Of a stretch of 6,877 bases of DNA, positions 1 to 4,962 are shown piece by piece. The notes below the pieces were generated by a model. It had not been told where the DNA came from and ran no database searches. It was given only the letters and a program-made list of their open reading frames with translations. The translations under genes were made by a program, and so were the position numbers. The DNA comes from Gammaproteobacteria bacterium (GTDB lineage: Bacteria > Pseudomonadota > Gammaproteobacteria > Xanthomonadales > Xanthomonadaceae), in the NCBI GenBank assembly GCA_025360985.1, contig JANYBA010000372.1, positions 1 to 6,877 on the forward strand. Direction: 5' to 3'. Every line of letters starts with the position of its first letter. The first letter of the stretch is position 1.

Positions 1-803
1 CCGCCTGGATTGCGCACCACCAGCCAGTGCGCATTCGTGTAACGCACCAGGTAGTCGAGGTCGATGCGATCGGCCTTCAGCAATTCGTGGATCAGCGCGA
101 ACGCGAACAGGCCGTCGGTCCCCGGGCGGATGCCGATCCATTCGTCGGCGATCGCGCCGTAGCCGCTGCGCACCGGATTGACCGCGACGATCTTGGCGCC
201 ATGGGCCTTGAGTTTTCCCAGGCCCAGCTTGATCGGATTGGAGTCGTGGTCCTCGGCCACGCCCCAGAGCATCAGGTATTTCGCGTGCTCCCAATCGGGC
301 TCGCCGAATTCCCAGAAGCTGCCGCCGAGCGTGTACAGGCCGCCGGCGGCCATGTTCACCGAACAGAAACCGCCGTGGGCGGCGTAGTTGATGGTGCCGT
401 ATTGCTGCGCCCACCAGCCGGTCAGTGCTTGCGACTGGTCGCGGCCGGTGAAGAAGGCGAGTCGGTCGGGGTCTTTCGCGCGGGTCTCGCCCAGCCATTG
501 CGCGGCCAGCGCCAGGGCCTCGTCCCACTCGATTTCGCGGAACTCATTGCGTCCGCGTTCGCCCACGCGCAGCAGCGGCTTGTTCAGCCGTGCCGGCGAG
601 TAGTGCTGCATGATCCCGGCCGAGCCTTTCGCGCAGAGCACGCCGCGATTGACTGGATGGTTGGGGTTGCCCTCGATGTAGCGGATCTGCCCGCCCTTGA
701 GGTGTACGTTGATGCCGCACCGGCAGGCGCACATGTAGCAAGTCGTCTGCTTGACCTCGTCGCCGACGGGTTTTTGCAGATCCAGCGCGGGTTCTGCCGT
801 CAT
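1..803 (-). CDS. Molybdopterin oxidoreductase catalytic subunit, SoeA-like (N-terminal part, cut by window edge)
   Basis: This is the first 267 residues of a DMSO-reductase-superfamily enzyme, which binds a bis-molybdopterin guanine dinucleotide cofactor and one [4Fe-4S] cluster. The cluster motif is visible as Cys22, Cys25, Cys29 and Cys57 (TTCYMCACRCGI, then VLCAKGS), with an extra Cys27. Cys147 in GGFCSVNMAAG sits where Nap and formate dehydrogenases carry their Cys/Sec molybdenum ligand (inferred alignment). EWIGIRPGTDG near residues 221-231 is a typical cofactor-domain motif. There is no twin-arginine signal, so the protein should stay in the cytoplasm. The start is secure: a stop lies two codons upstream in frame, and any later start would lose Cys22. 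I see no good ribosome-binding site. From memory, the N-terminal motif best matches SoeA, the cytoplasmic quinone-reducing sulfite dehydrogenase that works with SoeB and SoeC. An assimilatory nitrate reductase, formate dehydrogenase or polysulfide/thiosulfate reductase relative is not excluded. The family call is firm; the substrate is not. Confidence 0.9.
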   Translation of the reverse strand, partial: MTAEPALDLQKPVGDEVKQTTCYMCACRCGINVHLKGGQIRYIEGNPNHPVNRGVLCAKGSAGIMQHYSPARLNKPLLRVGERGRNEFREIEWDEALALAAQWLGETRAKDPDRLAFFTGRDQSQALTGWWAQQYGTINYAAHGGFCSVNMAAGGLYTLGGSFWEFGEPDWEHAKYLMLWGVAEDHDSNPIKLGLGKLKAHGAKIVAVNPVRSGYGAIADEWIGIRPGTDGLFAFALIHELLKADRIDLDYLVRYTNAHWLVVRNPG

Positions 804-806
804 GAT

Positions 807-1355
807 TCAGTTCGGCGCGACGATCTTGATCGAGGGATCGCTGAACCTGCTGTAGCGGATCGTGGTGTCGACCGACTTGCCCATCACCGCGCGGCTGGTC
901 TGGATCTGCACCGGCAATCCGCCCAGTACCCAGACCAGGCTGGTGCTCGGCTGCGGTTTTTGCACGGTGTAGCGATATTTGTGGCCGACCCGGTCCAGGC
1001 CGAGGTCCTCGACCTGCATGCCGCGTTCGAGCAGGGCGAGCAGGTTGGCATCGCGATACTGGGTCATCGGACTGCCGCCGGGCATCGGCACTTTCATCGC
1101 ATGGCCATTGGTATTCATGTACATGGTGTTGCCGATCATCAGCACCGGCGGCCGGCCGTCGCTGGTCACGCGCACGCGATCCGGCGCCTGGAACTCGATC
1201 GTGGAATGGCTGCTGCGGCCGGCCATGTTGCCGTCAATGTCGCCGCGGAACGAGGTCTGCGCGAGGAATTTGCTGAACGCCGCGTGCAGATCTTCGCGTG
1301 GTCCCGCGCAGGCGGTGGCGGCGAACAGGCAGGCGAGGAGGGCAAGTCGCGACAT
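807..1355 (-). CDS. Exported LolA/LppX-like periplasmic protein of unknown role
   Basis: This encodes a 182-residue protein with a short signal peptide (MSRLALLACLFAATACA). Signal peptidase I cleavage after Ala17 (A-C-A | GPRED) looks better than a lipoprotein site at Cys16, because position -3 is Ala rather than Leu. The mature part reads as a curved beta sheet of the LolA/LppX type: alternating polar and hydrophobic strands such as STIEFQAPDRVRVTSDG and PVLMIGNTMYMNTNGHAMKV, then a helix with NLLALLERG, then paired strands with KYRYTVQ and LPVQIQT. Proteins of this fold carry lipids or lipoproteins through the periplasm, but I cannot assign a ligand. The start at 1355 has GGAG five bases upstream (1361-1364) and fits the signal peptide; a longer in-frame reading would bury that peptide. 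The molybdoenzyme follows after one codon, so the two are probably one transcript. Fold assignment is by eye. Confidence 0.82.
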   Translation of the reverse strand: MSRLALLACLFAATACAGPREDLHAAFSKFLAQTSFRGDIDGNMAGRSSHSTIEFQAPDRVRVTSDGRPPVLMIGNTMYMNTNGHAMKVPMPGGSPMTQYRDANLLALLERGMQVEDLGLDRVGHKYRYTVQKPQPSTSLVWVLGGLPVQIQTSRAVMGKSVDTTIRYSRFSDPSIKIVAPN

Positions 1356-1360
1356 GGAGG

Positions 1361-1364
1361 CTCC
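1361..1364 (-). promoter_or_regulatory. Ribosome binding site of the LolA-like gene
   Basis: GGAG on the minus strand lies five bases before the ATG at 1355. It decides the start in favour of the signal-peptide methionine over an upstream in-frame start at 1469, which would run into the divergent regulator gene. Confidence 0.6.
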
Positions 1365-1393
1365 GGGCGTGGAATGTGGGGACGGACGGTGCC

Positions 1394-1399
1394 ATTCTA
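1394..1399 (-). promoter_or_regulatory. Candidate -10 box for the LolA-like / molybdoenzyme pair
   Basis: TAGAAT on the minus strand matches the sigma-70 -10 consensus at five of six bases. It would place the transcription start near 1387, giving a leader of about 32 bases that includes the ribosome binding site at 1361-1364. No convincing -35 box lies 16-18 bases upstream, so the promoter may be weak or activator dependent. Confidence 0.3.
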
Positions 1400-1436
1400 G
1401 GGTCAATCCCGAAAGAACTTTGAAACGACGCCCCCC

Positions 1437-2417
1437 ATGGACCGTTACGAACGCACCCTCGCCCTGCACCGGCTGCTGAAGGCCGCCCGCTACCCGGTGC
1501 CGCTGGCGCGCCTGATGGATGAACTGGGCTGTTCACGCGCGACCCTGTACCGCGACGTCGCCTTCCTGCGCGATGCCCTGGGCGCGCCGATCGAAAGCGA
1601 TGCCGCCGGCGAGGGCGACGGCGGTTTTCGTTACGACCAGAAGGAGGGCGAGCGCTTCGAACTGCCCGGCCTGTGGCTGAACTCGGACGAGTTGCACGCC
1701 CTGCTCGCCACCCACCAGCTGCTCGACCGCACCGGCTCGGGCGTGTTGTCCTCGGCGCTGGCGCCGCTGCGTGGCCGGATCGAATCGCTGCTCGCCCGCC
1801 AGGCCGGCGGCAAGCGCTGGCCGATGGAGCGGGTGCGCGTGATCGGCAGCTACGTGCGCCGGCGCGACGAAGTGGCCTTCCGCGTGGTCGCCGGCGCGGT
1901 GCTCGAACGCCGGCGCCTGGCCTTCGACTACCTGGCGCGTTCGACCAACGAGCAAAGCCACCGCCAGGTCTCGCCGCAACGCCTGACCCACTACCGCGAC
2001 AACTGGTACCTCGATGCCTGGGACCACGAGCGCGAGGGCCTGCGCAGTTTTTCCGTCGACCGCATCCAGCACGCGCGCGTGCAGGACGCGCTGGCGCTGG
2101 ATATTCCCGAGGCCGAGCTCGACCAGCATTTCGCGTCCAGTTACGGCATTTTTTCCGGCAGCCCGAAGGGCACCGCGACCATCGTGTTTTCCGCCAAGGC
2201 GGCGCGCTGGGTCGCCGACGAGCACTGGCATTCCAAGCAGGAAGGCCGCTTCCTGCCCGACGGCCGCTATCAACTGCGGATCCCATACAGCAATGCCAAG
2301 GAGCTGCTGATGGACGTGCTGCGCTACGGCGCCGACGCCCAGATCACCGAACCGGAAAGCCTGCGCCAGCAGGCCAAATCCCTGCTGCAGCTGGCGCTCT
2401 CGGCCTACGAGGGCTGA
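1437..2417 (+). CDS. WYL-domain transcription regulator (YafY/PafC type)
   Basis: This encodes a 326-residue regulator with the usual three parts of the family. Residues about 3-47 form a winged helix-turn-helix; the recognition helix lies in CSRATLYRDVAFLRDALGAP. Residues about 145-215 form the Sm-like WYL domain, with the name-giving residues Trp190-Tyr191-Leu192 in RDNWYLDAWDHE and the downstream FSVDRI strand. Residues about 245-322 form the C-terminal WCX extension. WYL domains bind small molecules, nucleotides or single-stranded nucleic acid and switch the attached DNA-binding domain; the ligand here is unknown. The ATG at 1437 is the only start available: the in-frame TAG at 1398 closes the frame and no other start codon lies between. 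It has almost no Shine-Dalgarno sequence (CGCCCCCC precedes it), which suggests weak translation. The gene is divergent from the LolA-like/molybdoenzyme pair, its likeliest target, but it could act elsewhere. Length and domain order are normal. Confidence 0.93.
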   Translation: MDRYERTLALHRLLKAARYPVPLARLMDELGCSRATLYRDVAFLRDALGAPIESDAAGEGDGGFRYDQKEGERFELPGLWLNSDELHALLATHQLLDRTGSGVLSSALAPLRGRIESLLARQAGGKRWPMERVRVIGSYVRRRDEVAFRVVAGAVLERRRLAFDYLARSTNEQSHRQVSPQRLTHYRDNWYLDAWDHEREGLRSFSVDRIQHARVQDALALDIPEAELDQHFASSYGIFSGSPKGTATIVFSAKAARWVADEHWHSKQEGRFLPDGRYQLRIPYSNAKELLMDVLRYGADAQITEPESLRQQAKSLLQLALSAYEG

Positions 2418-2430
2418 GCGCGAAGAGCCC
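2411..2430. terminator. Possible weak bidirectional terminator hairpin between convergent genes
   Basis: GGGCT (2411-2415) can pair with AGCCC (2426-2430) across a 10-base loop, between the convergent WYL and lipocalin genes. The stem overlaps the last bases of both genes. It is short and lacks a T-tract on either strand, so it may be only incidental. Confidence 0.2.
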
Positions 2431-2990
2431 TACTGATAGCCCGGCTTGCCGACCTGGTCGGCGAATTGCGGGATGCGCCGCAATCGGGCCGGATCGTAGC
2501 CGTAACGGGCGAAGCGGGCGACCAGCTGCGCGTACAAGGCGTCGTCCATGCGTGGGTCGCGCGCGAACACCCAGGCGTACTTGCGCGAAGGTTGGCCGAT
2601 CAGCGCCCAGGAGTAGTCCGGTGCGACTTCCAGCACCAGATAGTCGGCCTTGAGCAGGCCGCCGAAGAATCCGATCCGCCATTGCGCGTTGCCCGTGCCC
2701 GGCACGACCGTGGCGATGGCGTGCATGGTGCTCTCGGGCCGGTCGAAGGCCTTGCGGTAGGCATAGGAGTTGTCGATCCGGCCATCCGGACGCAGCGCGT
2801 AGACATCGGCCGTGGCGACCTTGCCGTTCTCGGCGAAGTAAGGCGTGTTGGCGATGACCCACCATCGGCCCATGTAACGGGCGAGGTCGACCTCGGCGTT
2901 CGAAGCGAGCGGCGGCACGCGCGGCCGCGCCGCCACCCCCAGGGCGACCGCCGCGACCAGCACCACGAGGACGATCAGGAACAGGCGCAT
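2430..2990 (-). CDS. Lipocalin family protein, Blc type, without lipobox
   Basis: This encodes a 186-residue bacterial lipocalin, an eight-stranded beta barrel that binds lipids such as lysophospholipids or fatty acids. The hallmark G-x-W is Gly41-Arg42-Trp43 in DLARYMGRWWVIANTPYF. The late block RKYAWVFARDPRMDD matches E. coli Blc (DYLWILSRTPTISD), and the following helix (YAQLVARFARYGYD) and length (Blc has 177 residues) also fit. E. coli Blc is an outer-membrane lipoprotein, but this protein has no cysteine at all. Its N-terminus (MRLFLIVLVVLVAAVALGVAA) must therefore be either a cleaved signal (possible V-A-A | R cleavage after residue 21) or an uncleaved inner-membrane anchor. The start at 2990 is backed by AAGGAG a few bases upstream. 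It is convergent with the WYL gene, 12 bp away, and probably monocistronic. A role in membrane-lipid salvage or stress is known for the family and only inferred here. Confidence 0.92.
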   Translation of the reverse strand: MRLFLIVLVVLVAAVALGVAARPRVPPLASNAEVDLARYMGRWWVIANTPYFAENGKVATADVYALRPDGRIDNSYAYRKAFDRPESTMHAIATVVPGTGNAQWRIGFFGGLLKADYLVLEVAPDYSWALIGQPSRKYAWVFARDPRMDDALYAQLVARFARYGYDPARLRRIPQFADQVGKPGYQ

Positions 2991-3054
2991 GGCGGACTCC
3001 TTCCGGGGCCGCCAGCATGCGCGAACGCCGTTGAAGGTGGCGTCAAGGCCGGCG

Positions 3055-3069
3055 TCTCAGGCCCTGAGA
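3055..3069. promoter_or_regulatory. Perfect 15-bp palindrome, candidate operator
   Basis: TCTCAGG (3055-3061) and CCTGAGA (3063-3069) form perfect 7-bp arms around a single C. The site lies in the 122-bp spacer between two divergent genes, 44 bp before the small membrane protein's start and 65 bp before the lipocalin's. It could be a dimeric repressor site. No T-tract follows, so a terminator is unlikely. The binding protein is unknown. Confidence 0.35.
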
Positions 3070-3101
3070 AGGGTGCGCGCCAGGATGGCGCTCCCGTCAC
3101 C

Positions 3102-3105
3102 GGAG
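3102..3105 (+). promoter_or_regulatory. Ribosome binding site of the small membrane protein gene
   Basis: GGAG lies seven bases before the ATG at 3113. This normal spacing is the main evidence, beside the two membrane helices, that the short frame is translated. Confidence 0.5.
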
Positions 3106-3112
3106 CCTGCCC

Positions 3113-3388
3113 ATGAACACCGTCGCCGCTCGCGCCAACCCCGTTCCTGCCTGGTGCTACGCCGCGCTTTGGCAGGGCTGGCTGCTCGGCCTGTTGTTGT
3201 TCGTCGTTTTCCCCGGCCTGCGCGCCGGCAGCCCGTGGCTGGGCGCGGGCAGTTTCTGGTTGTTGTTGGCGCCGCTCGCCTCGCTCGCGGTCCTGTATCG
3301 ACGCGCGCTGCTCACCAACCGGCAGCGCGCAGCAGTGCCTCGGTCCTGGCATCGGCCGGCACCGCGACCAAGCCGCCTCGGGCATTGA
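3113..3388 (+). CDS. Small two-helix membrane protein, unknown function
   Basis: This encodes a 91-residue protein that I do not recognise. Two hydrophobic helices are clear: residues about 16-36 (AALWQGWLLGLLLFVVFPGL) and 44-62 (LGAGSFWLLLAPLASLAVL). A basic stretch (YRRALLTNRQR) follows, which by the positive-inside rule puts the C-terminus in the cytoplasm. The start at 3113 is supported by GGAG at 3102-3105, seven bases upstream. From residue 67 on, the frame runs antisense to the last codons of the convergent gene. This tail (SWHRPAPRPSRLGH) is Arg/Pro-rich and looks like read-through rather than conserved sequence. The ancestral protein may have ended near residue 68, with loss of an earlier stop. 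Good start signal and helices argue for a real gene; function is open. Confidence 0.7.
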   Translation: MNTVAARANPVPAWCYAALWQGWLLGLLLFVVFPGLRAGSPWLGAGSFWLLLAPLASLAVLYRRALLTNRQRAAVPRSWHRPAPRPSRLGH

Positions 3389-3959
3389 TCGCCACGCGAT
3401 AGCTCGCGCCATCGAGCATCGGCAGGTAGGCGGCGCTGCCCCAGCGCGCATCGGCCAGGTGCACGCGCGTCGCCCAGCGCTGCTGCCATTGCCAGAAATC
3501 CCACTCGCGGCGCAGGTCGCGAACGCTGCGCGGTCGGGTCGATTCGGCCCGGGGATCTTCGTAGCGGCCGGACAGCCGTTCAAGTTGGTAAACCGGCGGC
3601 ACGCCCGCCAGCACGACCGGCAATTGCCAGCGCAGCACGCGGGCATCGAGTTGCCATTCGTCTCCGTACAACTCGCTGACCATCGCGGGTTTGCCGGTCG
3701 GCACCAGGGTGGTGAGGAAGCGCTGCGGCGCCAGCTTCTGCAGCGAAATGGTCGCCACCGGCTGGTCGGCGACCAACCAGGCGTAGTTGCGCAACAGCCA
3801 TCCTGCGCCTGCCAGCGGAATGGCCGCGGCAAGCAGGAGCACGGCGGCGCAAGCGCGCAGGAATTTGCCGCGAACCCGCCCGAACAAGGACAGCAGCAAG
3901 AGCAGGGCCGGCAGTCCGGCCAGGGCGGCGGCGGCCAGCAGGCAGTTGCTCAATGTCAT
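3312..3959 (-). CDS. Trp-rich membrane-anchored envelope protein, unknown function
   Basis: This encodes a 215-residue protein that I cannot assign to a named family. It starts with two membrane helices, residues about 5-26 and 36-55, joined by a basic loop (GRVRGKFLR) that is probably cytoplasmic. That would put both the N-terminus and the remaining 160 residues in the periplasm. The soluble part contains ELYGDEWQLDARVLRWQLP, VYQLERLSGRYEDP, and REWDFWQWQQRW, with ten tryptophans in the whole protein, one of them the last residue. The DxRxL...Y.LERL.GRY pattern looks like a compact beta domain. No catalytic motif is evident. The start at 3959 is firm: AGGAGG lies five bases upstream (3965-3970). 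It is divergent from the lptM-dapF operon with only 44 bp between the start codons, so the promoters must overlap. Its 3' end overlaps the small membrane protein gene by 77 bp. Confidence 0.82.
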   Translation of the reverse strand: MTLSNCLLAAAALAGLPALLLLLSLFGRVRGKFLRACAAVLLLAAAIPLAGAGWLLRNYAWLVADQPVATISLQKLAPQRFLTTLVPTGKPAMVSELYGDEWQLDARVLRWQLPVVLAGVPPVYQLERLSGRYEDPRAESTRPRSVRDLRREWDFWQWQQRWATRVHLADARWGSAAYLPMLDGASYRVAINARGGLVAVPADARTEALLRAAGW

Positions 3960-3964
3960 GGCAG

Positions 3965-3970
3965 CCTCCT
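3965..3970 (-). promoter_or_regulatory. Strong ribosome binding site of the Trp-rich protein gene
   Basis: AGGAGG on the minus strand, five bases before the ATG at 3959, is a full Shine-Dalgarno match. It rules out longer in-frame starts such as the one at 4250, which lies inside dapF. Confidence 0.7.
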
Positions 3971-3991
3971 GCGCAGAACCAACGCCCGGAC

Positions 3992-3997
3992 TATACT
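3992..3997 (+). promoter_or_regulatory. TATACT -10 box of the lptM-dapF operon (leaderless start)
   Basis: TATACT matches the sigma-70 -10 consensus at five of six bases. Transcription would begin about seven bases downstream of its last T, at 4003-4005, which is the lptM ATG itself (4004). No Shine-Dalgarno sequence lies between the box and the ATG (CGCACC), in agreement with a leaderless mRNA. The -35 region at the usual spacing (CTGCGC, 3969-3974) is a poor match. Confidence 0.5.
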
Positions 3998-4003
3998 CGC
4001 ACC

Positions 4004-4126
4004 ATGAAAACGACCCGCTTGGCCCTGTTCCTGTTCGCCCTGATCGCCCTGGCCGTTTTGTCCGGCTGCGGCAACAAGGGCGACCTGGTCCACCCCGACA
4101 AGACCGCGACGCCGACCTCGTCCTGA
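4004..4126 (+). CDS. lptM: LptM (YifL-type) lipoprotein, LPS translocon maturation factor
   Basis: This encodes a 40-residue lipoprotein. Residues 1-21 are a lipoprotein signal with lipobox Leu19-Ser20-Gly21-Cys22, followed by the family signature CGNKGDLVHP (E. coli LptM/YifL has CGLKGPLYFP). In E. coli LptM binds the outer-membrane LPS translocon LptD/LptE and helps LptD form its correct disulfide bonds. The mature peptide here would be only 19 residues, much shorter than E. coli's, but the conserved part of the family is the first dozen residues after the cysteine, and that part is present. Asp27 replaces the Pro common in CGxKGPL. It stands directly before dapF, as in E. coli, with five bases between. 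Its ATG has no Shine-Dalgarno sequence and lies at the predicted transcription start. Confidence 0.88.
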   Translation: MKTTRLALFLFALIALAVLSGCGNKGDLVHPDKTATPTSS

Positions 4127-4131
4127 GGCCG

Positions 4132-4962
4132 ATGGCCCTGCGTTTTTCCAAGATGCATGGCGCCGGCAACGACTTCGTCGTGCTGGACCGCCGCGGCGGC
4201 GGATCTGCTCCCGATGCGGCGCTCGCGCGCGCCCTCGGCGATCGCCACACCGGCGTCGGATTCGACCAACTGCTGACGATCGAAGACAGCCATGTCGCTG
4301 GCTGCGCGGCCGGCTACCGGATCTGGAACCAGGACGGCAGCGCGGCCCGGCAGTGCGGCAACGGCGCGCGCTGCGTCGCCGCCTGGCTGGTGCGCGATGG
4401 TGCGGCCCAGCCGCCGCTGTTCCGCCTCGACAGTCCGTCCGGCGTGATCGAGGTCGAATGCCGCGCCGATGGCCGCTACACGGTTGAGCTGGGCGTGCCG
4501 GAATTCCGGCCGGACTGCATCCCGTTCGTGGCCGCGCGGGAGCAAGCCGAATACGCCGCCAGGATTTCTGGTCGCGACCTGCGCTTCGGCGCCGTGGCGA
4601 TGGGCAATCCGCACGCGGTGCTGCTGGTGGACGACATCACCGCGGCACCGGTTGCCGAATTTGGCGCGGCCTTGCAAGGCAGTGGTCTGTTTCCGGAAGG
4701 CGTGAACGTCGGCTTTGCCCAGATCCTGGCCCGCGATCGCATTGCCTTGCGCGTGTTCGAGCGCGGCGCCGGCGAGACCCTGGCCTGCGGCAGCGGCGCC
4801 TGCGCGGCGCTGGCGGTGCTGGTGCGCCAGGGCCGGATCGAGCGCGCGGCGCGGGTGGAACTGCCGGGCGGTATGCTGGAGATCGCCTGGCCCACCGACA
4901 CCGCGGCCGCACGCATGACCGGACCGGCGGCATTCGTATTCGAGGGGGAGTGGCAGGAATGA
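4132..4962 (+). CDS. dapF: Diaminopimelate epimerase DapF
   Basis: This encodes 276 residues, the normal DapF length. The enzyme converts LL-diaminopimelate to the meso form, used for peptidoglycan crosslinks and as the last precursor of lysine; it acts in the cytoplasm without a cofactor, by two cysteines acting as base and acid. Both are present: Cys75 in QCGNGARC and Cys219 in TLACGSGACA. Other family marks are the N-terminal KMHGAGNDFVVLD (residues 7-19), the GVGFDQLL block (41-48), AMGNPHAV (156-163) and GVNVGFAQ (190-197). The ATG at 4132 is chosen because KMHGAGNDF begins at residue 7 as in other DapF proteins, and because it follows the lptM stop by five bases; GAGG across that stop is a weak ribosome binding site. 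The stop overlaps the next gene's start as ATGA, indicating translational coupling. Confidence 0.98.
   Translation: MALRFSKMHGAGNDFVVLDRRGGGSAPDAALARALGDRHTGVGFDQLLTIEDSHVAGCAAGYRIWNQDGSAARQCGNGARCVAAWLVRDGAAQPPLFRLDSPSGVIEVECRADGRYTVELGVPEFRPDCIPFVAAREQAEYAARISGRDLRFGAVAMGNPHAVLLVDDITAAPVAEFGAALQGSGLFPEGVNVGFAQILARDRIALRVFERGAGETLACGSGACAALAVLVRQGRIERAARVELPGGMLEIAWPTDTAAARMTGPAAFVFEGEWQE

Noticed and set aside
1301..1316. Lipoprotein modification of the LolA-like protein at Cys16
   Set aside because: The residues before the cysteine are Ala-Thr-Ala; the usual Leu at -3 is missing, and A-C-A | G is a good signal peptidase I site. It remains possible but less likely.
27..1400. 457-codon open frame on the plus strand
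   Set aside because: It is antisense to two convincing minus-strand genes that happen to share a frame, and it is long only because GC-rich coding DNA keeps one opposite frame open. The translation shows no domain, and it would end in the shared promoter region.
1394..1416. Inverted repeat around GGG-TCAAT-CCC as operator of the WYL regulator
   Set aside because: Only three adjacent bases pair perfectly and the outer bases match at scattered places. This is too weak to call as a site.
3031..3046. TTGAAG (plus) and TTGACG (minus) as -35 boxes for the divergent lipocalin and small membrane protein genes
   Set aside because: The -35 matches are fair, but no acceptable -10 box is found 16-18 bases away on either strand.
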